Shown: positions 55,916 through 64,000 of the stretch, in pieces
Numbering within the stretch: the stretch's first letter is position 1
Layout: each line of letters begins with the position of its first letter
Assembly (NCBI RefSeq): GCF_000732725.1
Contig: NZ_JPNB01000002.1
Location: 186,001-250,000 of the forward strand
DNA length: 64,000 bases
Direction of reading: 5' to 3'
Origin: Kineothrix alysoides
GTDB lineage: Bacteria; Bacillota; Clostridia; Lachnospirales; Lachnospiraceae
Made by a program: the position numbers and the translations under genes
The notes under the pieces: generated by a model
Database searches by the model: none
Told to the model about the DNA's origin: nothing
The model's input: the letters and a program-made list of their open reading frames with translations, nothing else

Positions 55916-57094
55916 TTACTTAAAAAACTTAATCTCGAACTCCTTATCCGGCTCCAAAAAGTTTTCTGAAAACCATAAGATTTTCTCTTGCTCAACTCCT
56001 AATGCAATTAAATCATTCTTTATAGTATTGGATACTTTACTGTCTGTATTTGCTATAAGCACAAAATCATAATCCCATTTAACAATGTCTTCCGGCATTT
56101 TAACATCATACTTTTGCTGCTGATATTCTTCGAAATTTTTATCTAACCATCCAGTTATTTCAACCTTATTATTTCCATACAAGTATTTATAGATCTGCTG
56201 TCCTACACCTCCAGCGCCATAAAGAACAACATTGCTTCCCACCGGAACGCCTCCATATGGTATCAGCACTTTATCTTTTTCTGTATCAAACGCCTGTATG
56301 TTCCGCAAAATCATATAATATTTGATATACTGGTTCAATTGTATTTCCATCATATCAGAAATATTATATTTGATAAATACATTCCGCATGTACTCAATAA
56401 ATATTTGATTACGAAATAGCTCATCTGGGGAAGTGGTTTTTGTAATTGCACCCGGATGCTGAATATAATGATAACCACATATATCTGCTATGCTAACTTT
56501 CTTTGCAGCTAAAATACATGGATATACGACAGCCGCATCTTCCCCCGCAATAATTCGTTCATCAACCTCAAGCTGCCTTGGACATATCAATTCCTTTTTC
56601 ATAATTTTGGTGTAGATGTGAGGATTAATTCCATATTCATAAAATGTTCCGGAATACAACATATTGCCTACAATATCTACAGGGGCATAACAACCATAAG
56701 CAATTCCATTTCTAACAACTTTCGAATTATTTCCGATATCAAAAAACAAATCTGCTGCCACGATATCTGCATCTGTCTTTATCATTGCTTCATGCATTTT
56801 CTCAATATAGTCCGGTTCAATCCAGTCATCGCCGTCTACCCATGTTATTAAACTTCCCTTAGCACTCCGAATCCCGGCTTTTCTGGCACTGACAAGGCCA
56901 CCATTCTCTTTGTGAATAACAATAATTCTATCATCCATCTCGGAAAATTCATCACATATTTCATAACATCCATCTGTTGAGCCATCATCTACAAGCACAA
57001 TATCTAGATCCTGCATTGTCTGATTTAATATACTTTCTATACATTTTCTTAAGTATGTCTTTATATTATAAATTGGCACAATTACTGATATCAT
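55916..57094 (-). CDS. GT2 glycosyltransferase with C-terminal Rossmann-like domain
   Basis: The 392-residue protein starts with a GT2-A domain ('ISVIVPIYNIKTYLRKCIESIL', 'DIVLVDDGSTDGC', 'ITWVDGDDWIEPDYIEKM' with the DxD-type acidic cluster) and ends with a Rossmann-like domain from about residue 290 ('NVVLYGAGGVGQQIYKYLYG', 'ITGWLDKNFEEY', 'YDFVLIANTDSKVSNTI'). GGAGAAGCACT precedes the ATG at 57094. It is the intact paralogue of the frameshifted gene at 62119-63281. Confidence 0.88.
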   Translation of the reverse strand: MISVIVPIYNIKTYLRKCIESILNQTMQDLDIVLVDDGSTDGCYEICDEFSEMDDRIIVIHKENGGLVSARKAGIRSAKGSLITWVDGDDWIEPDYIEKMHEAMIKTDADIVAADLFFDIGNNSKVVRNGIAYGCYAPVDIVGNMLYSGTFYEYGINPHIYTKIMKKELICPRQLEVDERIIAGEDAAVVYPCILAAKKVSIADICGYHYIQHPGAITKTTSPDELFRNQIFIEYMRNVFIKYNISDMMEIQLNQYIKYYMILRNIQAFDTEKDKVLIPYGGVPVGSNVVLYGAGGVGQQIYKYLYGNNKVEITGWLDKNFEEYQQQKYDVKMPEDIVKWDYDFVLIANTDSKVSNTIKNDLIALGVEQEKILWFSENFLEPDKEFEIKFFK

Positions 57095-57130
57095 AGTGCT
57101 TCTCCAAATCATTTAACAATATTTATCGTT

Positions 57131-58168
57131 TTAAATTGCATATATAACTGTTTCTGCATCAGAAAACGAATAATGCCGCACATATAACTTATATTCTTCA
57201 TTCATTGATAAAATCAATTCTGGTATTTCCCACACATCTTGCTTCTTATGGTAAATACACACCGCCAGCTTGGGTTTATATTTCTTAATCAGTTTTTCAC
57301 TGCCCTTTAACGCCTCATACTCCGCCCCTTCAACATCAAGCTTCAAAAAGGTGACCTTATCATTAATTATACTATCCAAACTCGTAACCGGAACTACTAT
57401 TTCTCCATCGCTTTCCACCCTTGAACCGATTCCATTATCTCTTCTTGAAAACCTCAAATCACATTCACTACTCCACAGACCCTTTGAAAACAACAGATGG
57501 TTTATACTTCCAACCGAACTCAGCACCTCATTACATATTTTTATATTCTCCGAATCCGGCTCAAATGCATATATAAACGCAGGCGCTTCTCCCGCCCACT
57601 TGGAAAAACTCACAGAACTGCTGCCGTCAAAGCACCCTCCGTCTACAAACACTTCCGGTTCTTCCTTATCGTTCTTCAAATAGGGAAGATCAAAATATTG
57701 TTGCCGATTCCAAACATCTACCACCAGCTTACCTATATCTTTTATTTTTTCTTCATTTACACCAGCATCTGCCAATTGTTGATGCATTTCGTCAGTATAT
57801 TTTGTTGAAGAAATATATATTGATGCATTTGCATATTTTTCTATGTATTCTTCTGCAGAAATAACCGGCAGGTTTTCATGCTCTTCATGCACATAATTGT
57901 CAACAAATCCCTTGAAGTGAAACTCCTCGTAGATATCTGCAAAAGTCTTTCCATTCAGTCCAATTCCAAAAATATATTTTTCCGAATCATCACTCTTTAA
58001 AATATCATATATCTTACGGTACAAATCTGTTCTCTTAAACATTTGTTTTAGGTAATAAGTATCATTTGTTAAACTATATGATAATCTGTCTACATATAGC
58101 CGCCTCGATTCGTCATCACCAAGATGCTTGTATATTTTTCCTATGCTATCCTGAAAATTAATTGCCAT
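57131..58168 (-). CDS. FkbM-family methyltransferase with N-terminal Rossmann-like domain
   Basis: Residues 55-150 hold the Rossmann-like domain ('YIFGIGLNGKTFADIYEEFHFKGFVDN', 'SIYISSTKYTDEMHQQL'). From about 170 comes an FkbM methyltransferase: 'EVFVDGGCFDGSSSVSFSKW', 'IYAFEPDSENIKICNEVL', 'TFLKLDVEGAEYEALKGSE' and 'LAVCIYHKKQDVWEIPELI'. FkbM proteins O-methylate hydroxyl groups, often on sugars. GGAGATGAATGGAAG precedes the ATG. Confidence 0.88.
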   Translation of the reverse strand: MAINFQDSIGKIYKHLGDDESRRLYVDRLSYSLTNDTYYLKQMFKRTDLYRKIYDILKSDDSEKYIFGIGLNGKTFADIYEEFHFKGFVDNYVHEEHENLPVISAEEYIEKYANASIYISSTKYTDEMHQQLADAGVNEEKIKDIGKLVVDVWNRQQYFDLPYLKNDKEEPEVFVDGGCFDGSSSVSFSKWAGEAPAFIYAFEPDSENIKICNEVLSSVGSINHLLFSKGLWSSECDLRFSRRDNGIGSRVESDGEIVVPVTSLDSIINDKVTFLKLDVEGAEYEALKGSEKLIKKYKPKLAVCIYHKKQDVWEIPELILSMNEEYKLYVRHYSFSDAETVIYAI

Positions 58169-58223
58169 CTTCCATTCATCTCCTCTAATATACTTTACCG
58201 AACCATTAATTCCTCTTATCCCT

Positions 58224-59378
58224 CTATCTTATCCGGGCTTTCATCTGCCTTATCAGCTCAGTAATACTCAATACTTTTGCTTCTGTTTTGTAAGATAGCC
58301 TTTCCATAATGCTGTTCTCTTCTTCAACTAAAGAAATAATGATAATATCCACTTCTGGCAACTCTTCGTCCAATGTATATATTGGAATATCCTCCCTTAA
58401 ATACTTTGCATTCATATCGATAAAGAAAGAAATGTTCAATCCATCTTTTTTCAAATTATGATATAACCTTTTTCCAATATAACTATCTGCATATATTGCT
58501 ATATCGTTATATTCAAGTTGTTTCAGATAATCTGAAATATAGATATCCTGTTCCTGCAGCTTCATCCATTCATTATATAGAAAAAACATTTTTTGAAATT
58601 TACATAATGCTTTTATGTGTTCATCTACTACATTTTTTACTGTAATGCTCAAGCAGTTCAACTCATCCTTTGAGAGAAGTCCATTCTCAGAAACTATCTC
58701 AAAAACTTCTCTTTCTGAATTAATCATATAATTGGTATTTATGGATGCATTGTTTCCTTCCACCACATGTTCAAATAATATCTCATTATTTAAGGCGAAT
58801 CTCTTCCCTTCTGCCATCATGCAAATCCATAACAGCCAATCGTCTGCGCCATTATTGCTTAATGTTGCATTTTTCCATACTTCCGAAATTGCGTCTTTTC
58901 TAATCAATACTTGTCCGGGAGAGATAATTGAATTTCTTACAGAAAACATATAATCTTTATTTATTACACTTTCAAATGGCATTCTCATGTCATAGAACTG
59001 TTTGTTTTCATGTATGAGCTTACAAACTACAGCATCACACTTTCCTATTTTATATAGCTGACAGGAAAAATACTCCGGTAATATTTTGTCGTCCTGGTCT
59101 AAAAATAAAACATACTCCCCCCTGCTTCTGCCCAGCCCCTCCACTCTTGCTCCATGAATACCTCTATTTTCCTTAAGGTTAAATAGCTTAATCTCCACCT
59201 CATGCCCGGCAAAGTCTTCCGCTATTTTCCCATCTGGGTAATCATTAATAAAAATCAACTCTATATCAGTTAAATTCCCTGCCACTTTTTTTGCTGTTTC
59301 TATCTGTGGGACTATTTTAGATATATACTTTTCACCATGATATAGCGGTACAATTACACTAATTAATGTTTGCTCCAC
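58224..59378 (-). CDS. GT2 glycosyltransferase with C-terminal Rossmann-like domain
   Basis: The 384-residue protein has 'LISVIVPLYHGEKYISKIVPQIE', 'IELIFINDYPDG', 'EYVLFLDQDDKILPEYF' and 'SPGQVLIRKDAISEVW' (GT2) and, from about 295, 'DIAIYADSYIGKRLYHNLKKDG...ISFFIDMNAKY', 'EVDIIIISLVEEEN' (Rossmann-like). In this copy the glycine loop is degenerate (ADSYIG). It starts with GTG two bases after the stop of the WbsX-type gene, with a weak ribosome binding site, so it is likely translated by coupling. Confidence 0.85.
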   Translation of the reverse strand: MEQTLISVIVPLYHGEKYISKIVPQIETAKKVAGNLTDIELIFINDYPDGKIAEDFAGHEVEIKLFNLKENRGIHGARVEGLGRSRGEYVLFLDQDDKILPEYFSCQLYKIGKCDAVVCKLIHENKQFYDMRMPFESVINKDYMFSVRNSIISPGQVLIRKDAISEVWKNATLSNNGADDWLLWICMMAEGKRFALNNEILFEHVVEGNNASINTNYMINSEREVFEIVSENGLLSKDELNCLSITVKNVVDEHIKALCKFQKMFFLYNEWMKLQEQDIYISDYLKQLEYNDIAIYADSYIGKRLYHNLKKDGLNISFFIDMNAKYLREDIPIYTLDEELPEVDIIIISLVEEENSIMERLSYKTEAKVLSITELIRQMKARIR

Positions 59379-59379
59379 T

Positions 59380-60942
59380 TCAATTTAACCCACTTTCATA
59401 TAATATCGTTTCTAATGAAATAATTTTTTTCATTCCCTTTTCTTTTAGTTTACGATAGATCTCATTAGATTCATAGGTAGCAGTAACTATGATGAGCGCT
59501 GTTTGTGGTAATGCCTCCGAAGGAAGGTATATTGTAGTATCCACATGTAATTTGCCCTTCTGTTTGTCTATAATATATTCTATCTCTATATTGCCCGCTG
59601 ACAGTTCATTATATAGATGTTTGCCCAACACCCCATAGCCGTAAATGGCAACTGATTTATATCCACCCTTTTCCAGCCACCTTAAAACAGAAATATTATT
59701 ATCCCTAAGCAGCATCCAGTAGTCTAATACTTTTAAATAATGAAGTTCCCTATCCCAGCATGTCCTCAACTCCTCCACGCCCATTCCTGCTGTACTATCC
59801 TTTTCATTATTCTTCTCAGTATCCTTTAACAAAAACTCTTCTACATATGTCAAATAATTTTTCTTGGCATATCGCACTGCCTCCAAAAACTTTTCTCCAT
59901 TCCGGCTATCCGGCTCAAGATACATCCCTTCTCCCCATTCGTTCCACGCATTAAGAAAAACAAAGTCATTTCCCAATGCCGCATTCTTTGCCATGAGCTT
60001 CGTTAGATAATGTGCAAATTTTTCAGGCGTCTCACCCTCTATTATATTCCCTTCCGCCCCCCTTCTTGGAGTATCATCATATCCCACAAAACCTCCAACA
60101 TAAGTCTTTGAGGCAGGGTTAACCTGCAATATATGATTCCAGATTTCATCATATTGCCATATGTCAATGCCATGGTTGTTTTTTATATGAGATAATGAAA
60201 TCCTGTCTTTGCTCCACACCGGTTCGTGATAAAGCTCTGCGTCCACGCAATCTCTTGTATTTCCATTACACCCGGCACCTATTATATAAATTCCTTGCAG
60301 TCCGTCCTTTTCTGCCAGTTCGTTCCAGCATTCCAGCATTTCAATCAAGCATGGTATATTTGCCGTCCGATATATCACAAATAGCGGTTTCCCTTGGATG
60401 CGAATATATCTTTCATCATGAAAAAATTGTTTCAGATAATTAAAATGTTCTTCCCACTGCCCCTTATTTCCATAGACCTGTTCCAGCAGTATCCCATTAT
60501 CATCCTCGTGCCCGGTGTTTTCCTCACTGGTATTCATCCACACATTTTTATTTCTTAATTTGCTCCATGATCTGGCCCATGTCTCATTCGCCCAGCAGAA
60601 GCAAAACGGCATATCAATAGTTCGCCATTTCAAAAGATTTTCCGCCGGTTTTTCCAAAATCCTCCTGCCATCCTTAAACCAGTAATGATATATACACATA
60701 CCATCCACACCATATTTTTTCATGAGATCTGCCTGCCATCTCATCGTATCTTTTTCAAGCAGATTATAATAATTGATATTTAGCGGCACCCGCGGCTGAT
60801 TATGTCCATCGTAAAACTTTTCCGCTTTTTTCACGGCTATCCATTCTGTAAAGCCTTCTCCCCACCATAAATCATTCTCTGGTATTCTGTGAAATTGTGG
60901 TAAATACATTGCTAATACTTTGAGTTGTTTAACCTCATCCAT
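59380..60942 (-). CDS. WbsX-type (GH99-like) protein with C-terminal Rossmann-like domain
   Basis: Residues 1 to about 355 match WbsX/GH99-like proteins of O-antigen and rhamnan loci: 'LAMYLPQFHRIPENDLWWGEGFTEW', 'YGVDGMCIYHYWF', 'GKPLFVIYRTANIP' and 'FVFLNAWNEWGEGMYLEPD'. These were named glycosyltransferases but the fold is that of an endo-mannosidase. The C-terminus (from about 430) is the shared Rossmann-like domain 'SVAIYGYGVLGKHLYNELSAG', 'IEYIIDKQKGKL', 'TALIIVTATYESNEIYRKL'. Confidence 0.87.
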   Translation of the reverse strand: MDEVKQLKVLAMYLPQFHRIPENDLWWGEGFTEWIAVKKAEKFYDGHNQPRVPLNINYYNLLEKDTMRWQADLMKKYGVDGMCIYHYWFKDGRRILEKPAENLLKWRTIDMPFCFCWANETWARSWSKLRNKNVWMNTSEENTGHEDDNGILLEQVYGNKGQWEEHFNYLKQFFHDERYIRIQGKPLFVIYRTANIPCLIEMLECWNELAEKDGLQGIYIIGAGCNGNTRDCVDAELYHEPVWSKDRISLSHIKNNHGIDIWQYDEIWNHILQVNPASKTYVGGFVGYDDTPRRGAEGNIIEGETPEKFAHYLTKLMAKNAALGNDFVFLNAWNEWGEGMYLEPDSRNGEKFLEAVRYAKKNYLTYVEEFLLKDTEKNNEKDSTAGMGVEELRTCWDRELHYLKVLDYWMLLRDNNISVLRWLEKGGYKSVAIYGYGVLGKHLYNELSAGNIEIEYIIDKQKGKLHVDTTIYLPSEALPQTALIIVTATYESNEIYRKLKEKGMKKIISLETILYESGLN

Positions 60943-60995
60943 TTTCTCTTCACCGCCATATATACTTAATTTTTTATCTGGAAGAAAATGAAAAC

Positions 60996-62078
60996 TTAGC
61001 GCTTAATCCCTAGAACAAGCCCTCTGCACAGCTTCAGTGAAATATATGCTTTTCTTCCCGCTGCCGGAAACCACATGTATCCCGGTGTCACTGAGCATTC
61101 CAGTCCATATCTTCCCAAAACATCTCTAATTAAAACCTCATCAAAATCCGCGTGATATGAACATACCGCACATTTTAATTTTTCAGAATTCCTAATCAGA
61201 TTTTCAGCCCCTAATAATGCATCCCATTCATTTCCCTCAATATCCATTTTTATAAAATTAACCGGCTCTTTTATTAATGAGTCAAGTGTTGCATTTTTAT
61301 TTTCATTTATTGATGTGACATACTTTTGAATAATCACAACTTTTTCCTGATAGTCTTTAAAAGTTTCCTTTAAAGCTTCTATCCACCCATTATCTGTTTC
61401 AATTATATAAACCTTCGAGGCCTTCTCTATAATTTCAAGAGAAAAATTTCCCTCTGCCACACCAATATCTACAACAACATCTCCCTCATTTACGTCAAAT
61501 TGCGGTGTTAAATATCTATGCGGAGATGCCTCATCCTGTTCTACCAGCAGCGATTTATAATACTCTTTCACTTTTAACTCCGTATCTAACACTTTGGCAA
61601 AGTATAGCTTTTTTCCCTGATGATAAACATAATACATCCCGCAATTATTATCATATGTTATATCCACTTTTAAATATTTATACTTGTCTGCAAAATCATA
61701 ATTAAATACCTGTAACTCATTTTCCTTTATGTATTTTAACACTGTTTTTATTTCTATATCATCAACATTATCATATCGCCTTAATATGCTTTTTTTATAA
61801 AAATAATTTTTATTTTCAATTAAATTCTGCATATCCGGAAACATATGAATAATCTGCCGGCTTATTTCATCATAATAATCAGATAAAATCACAATCTTAT
61901 CTGGTTTAACATCATACAAAACACTAGGCGAAAAAATTTCCTTATCTCCAAAAGCTTTTCCTTGCTTTTGGAGATTATTATCAATAAACCCCAAAAGCTC
62001 ATATTCATCATATACATTGTATTGTTCCAATAGATCTTCTGCTATTTTTCCTGTTCCCCATATAAAAATTCTTAACAT
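60996..62078 (-). CDS. FkbM-family methyltransferase with N-terminal Rossmann-like domain (second copy)
   Basis: Residues 1-95 are Rossmann-like ('LRIFIWGTGKIAEDLLEQYNVYDEYELLGFIDNNLQ', 'DKIVILSDYYDEISRQI'). From about 200 the FkbM methyltransferase reads 'GDVVVDIGVAEGNFSLEIIEK', 'VYIIETDNGWIEALKETFKD', 'VNFIKMDIEGNEWDALLGAENLI' and 'KCAVCSYHADFDEVLIRDVL'. It differs from the copy at 57131 in the middle region, so the two probably methylate different positions. AGGAGAAGTAC precedes the ATG. Confidence 0.88.
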   Translation of the reverse strand: MLRIFIWGTGKIAEDLLEQYNVYDEYELLGFIDNNLQKQGKAFGDKEIFSPSVLYDVKPDKIVILSDYYDEISRQIIHMFPDMQNLIENKNYFYKKSILRRYDNVDDIEIKTVLKYIKENELQVFNYDFADKYKYLKVDITYDNNCGMYYVYHQGKKLYFAKVLDTELKVKEYYKSLLVEQDEASPHRYLTPQFDVNEGDVVVDIGVAEGNFSLEIIEKASKVYIIETDNGWIEALKETFKDYQEKVVIIQKYVTSINENKNATLDSLIKEPVNFIKMDIEGNEWDALLGAENLIRNSEKLKCAVCSYHADFDEVLIRDVLGRYGLECSVTPGYMWFPAAGRKAYISLKLCRGLVLGIKR

Positions 62079-62118
62079 ATCTTTTTGTACTTCTCCTCTT
62101 AATTATTTATAAAATCTA

Positions 62119-63281
62119 TTATCCAATGTATTCCGGAGTTGTCCAGACTATTTTCTTTTTAGGGATTTTTTGTTCCAATAAATGCTCTTCTATCTCTTCT
62201 GCAAGCTTCTGATCGAAAACAGCAATCACGACAAAATCAAACTCAACCTCTGCAAGGATTGTCGGACTTTCAATGCGTACTCCCCCATAATATTCTATTT
62301 TATTATGTTTTCCATCTACCCAAGCTGCCACTTCCGCATATTTCTGAGTCCTTAAACAGTCCCAATATGACTTTCCGACAATACCAGCACCATATAAAAT
62401 CACCTTACATTTTGCAGGAATCAACTCGAAAGGAAATAAATAGGGTGTATTCGTTAATTCTATGCCATAAACACCTCTTACTACAATGGACATTACACCC
62501 CTGATATATCGTTCAAGCTGTAGCTGCATCGTATCCCAGACATTATATTCTTTAAATCTTCGTTCAAATTCTGCCTTTAGCAAAGAAACTTCTGCAAACT
62601 CTTCAAAAGTGCAGCTATGGCACATAGAATCTTCATTTTGAATATAATGATACCAAGATCTACGTATAATATACATACTATTTGCTTGTATCACAGCAGG
62701 ATAAACCACACTCGCATCATCACCTAATGAAATTTCATTGTCTACCTCTTCAATTATTCTTTTCAATAATTCTTTTTTAAAAATCTTATTCCAAAGAGCC
62801 GCCGTAATTCCCATGTATTAGCATACCCATTAAACATCATTTTAGGAATAATTATTTCTTTAATCTGATTGGTACAATAAAAGCCTTCTTCAAAATTGTC
62901 TTCTATTGATTTATCCTTCATCTCTCCAGTATAAAATCCAGAAGATACAATGTCTGGTTTATATTGGATATATACCGTCATCAGACTTTCATACATATCA
63001 GGTTCAATCCAGTCATCGCTGTCCACAAAAGTCACGACCTCTCCCCCTGCTGATTCAACTCCTTTTTTTCTCGCGGTAATTGCTCCGGAATTTTCAATAT
63101 GTATAACTTTTATTCTTGAATCGACTTTTAAAAATTCATCACAAATTTCTCCCGAAGCATCCGTTGACCCGTCATCTACAAGAATAATTTCCATATCGGA
63201 ATATGTCTGACAAGTGATACTGTTGATACATTTTTTCAAATGCCTTTCAGCATTATAAACGGGAACAATTACACTTAACAT
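62119..63281 (-). pseudogene. GT2 glycosyltransferase with C-terminal Rossmann-like domain, frameshifted
   Basis: Two adjoining frames make up one gene homologous to 55916-57094. The first (63281 down to a stop at 62763) holds 'LSVIVPVYNAERHLKKCINSI', 'MEIILVDDGSTDASGEICDEF' and 'VVTFVDSDDWIEPDMYESL'. The second continues from about 62814 with 'ALWNKIFKKELLKRI', 'GDDASVVYPAVIQANSMYIIRRSWYHYIQ' and the Rossmann-like 'CKVILYGAGIVGKSYWDCLR'. The shift of one base lies at about 62808-62828. Everything else is well preserved, so the change is recent, or a sequencing error. The ATG at 63281 follows GGAGGAGA. Confidence 0.8.
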
Positions 63282-63784
63282 TTGCATTCTCCTCCCCCAT
63301 TAAATATTGCGGTGCTCACAGTAATCATATCTTCCAGTTTGATTTTTCGTTCCATTAAGTCGTAGAATATCTCATTTGCATGAAAAATGCTACAAATTAA
63401 TATTTTATCAATTTTCTTTGATTCATATTCCTCCACCAGCTTATCAATACCAATTACCTCATTCTGATGAAATCCATTCCGATGATTCTGATTATTCTTA
63501 TCACAGATAGCCACTATCTTTATCGATTTGTCACACTTTTCCAAATCTTCAGCAACAAGTTCCGTGAACTCTGTGATGGCATACAATGCTATTTTCTGCG
63601 CTCCCTGTTCATATAAAAAGTCTCCAATATTCCATCCATCGATTTTATTTTTTAAATATTTCATGATAATTGGATATTGGTATTGATATCTTTCAGCAAT
63701 ATCTATATAATTATTGTCCTTAAATATAGGTTCCTGTATCTTTGGAAACATATTTGTTTTTTCTCTTTCACAGTCGTTATTCAT
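63275..63784 (-). CDS. Stand-alone Rossmann-like domain protein
   Basis: The 169-residue protein holds a short N-terminal helical part and then the same kind of domain as its neighbours: 'QKIALYAITEFTELVAEDLEKCDKSIKIVAICDKNNQ', 'IDKILICSIFHANEIFYDLMERK'. The glycine-rich loop is lost (YAITEF for YGAGxxG). There is no transferase or methyltransferase part. Its stop overlaps the start of the following GT2 gene, so the two are co-translated. GGAGAACATAA precedes the ATG. Confidence 0.65.
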   Translation of the reverse strand: MNNDCEREKTNMFPKIQEPIFKDNNYIDIAERYQYQYPIIMKYLKNKIDGWNIGDFLYEQGAQKIALYAITEFTELVAEDLEKCDKSIKIVAICDKNNQNHRNGFHQNEVIGIDKLVEEYESKKIDKILICSIFHANEIFYDLMERKIKLEDMITVSTAIFNGGGECKC

Positions 63785-63824
63785 TTATGTTCTCCACTTT
63801 GTTCTTTAATACTTAATGCTGATT

Positions 63825-64000
63825 TTAAAAAATAGCTGACTTGTCTTTCTCTACTCCTAATTTACCTTCAATACATTCAAAATCCATATTATCATCTAGC
63901 TTTCCAGAATGGATATAGCAATCTGCCATGCGACTACAAATTCCAAACTTTTCATTCAATTCATTTTCGTCAAACTGCTTTTTTTATCTCATTATCGTAA
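63825..64000 (-). pseudogene. 3' end of an unidentified gene, probably frameshifted in an A7 run
   Basis: A frame ending at the TAA 63825-63827 encodes about 50 residues ('KKQFDENELNEKFGICSRMADCYIHSGKLDDNM...') and would join an upstream reading 'DNEIKK' if one A were removed from the seven-A run at 63979-63985. Too little is present to name the product. Base composition matches the cluster. Confidence 0.3.

Overview
The window is a low-to-mid GC Firmicutes chromosome segment, most likely from the class Clostridia, family Lachnospiraceae. The evidence is the gene order rpmG-secE-nusG-rplK-rplA ... rplJ-rplL-rpoB-rpoC-rpsL-rpsG-fusA-tuf, strong AGGAGG ribosome binding sites, sigma-A type promoters, a Firmicutes-type L10 leader, and Gram-positive style polysaccharide genes. 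Nearly everything is on the minus strand. No rRNA, tRNA, CRISPR array, prophage or complete transposase was seen.

Layout. 1-1520: a cut-off acetyltransferase start, a cysteine-less alkyltransferase-like protein and a small methyltransferase. 1663-19762: the transcription/translation super-cluster (tuf to rpmG), with a CapA-family gene inserted between rplA and rplJ, an L10 leader with attenuator, a structured rplK leader, an rplL/rpoB attenuator and separate promoters for tuf, rpoB, rplJ and rpmG. 20003-23219: an orphan FliD-like gene on the plus strand and a lone acyl-CoA carboxyltransferase (mmdA-like) gene. 23375-29665: a maltodextrin-type module (GH13 enzyme, two permeases, a binding lipoprotein) with a divergent LacI regulator. 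29688-31291: UDP-galactopyranose mutase and a small HTH regulator.

31393-50403 is the centre of interest: a single-direction run of 13 genes that opens with pelD-pelE-pelA(deacetylase-like)-pelF-pelG, the arrangement of Gram-positive Pel exopolysaccharide loci. It continues with a DUF2304 protein, GT4, GT2, DUF4832-type protein, a GT2 fused to BspA-type leucine-rich repeats, a flippase, a large membrane protein and a GT8. PelD carries an N-terminal SDR/epimerase domain and a degenerate GGDEF domain with an intact RxxD c-di-GMP site, so the locus is probably activated by c-di-GMP. The extra transferases and a second exporter suggest a decorated or additional polymer.

50484-52062 holds a divergent coiled-coil protein, a 22-bp perfect hairpin, a candidate promoter-to-terminator small RNA and an unknown helical protein. 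52379-63784 is a second surface-glycan cluster: a polyol-phosphate dehydrogenase, an IspD/TarI cytidylyltransferase and a pentulose-phosphate epimerase (a probable CDP-pentitol supply unit), followed by eight genes whose products (glycosyltransferases, a WbsX-type protein, FkbM methyltransferases, one stand-alone protein) all carry a similar Rossmann-like domain. One of these genes is frameshifted. A family of short palindromic elements sits at operon junctions throughout.
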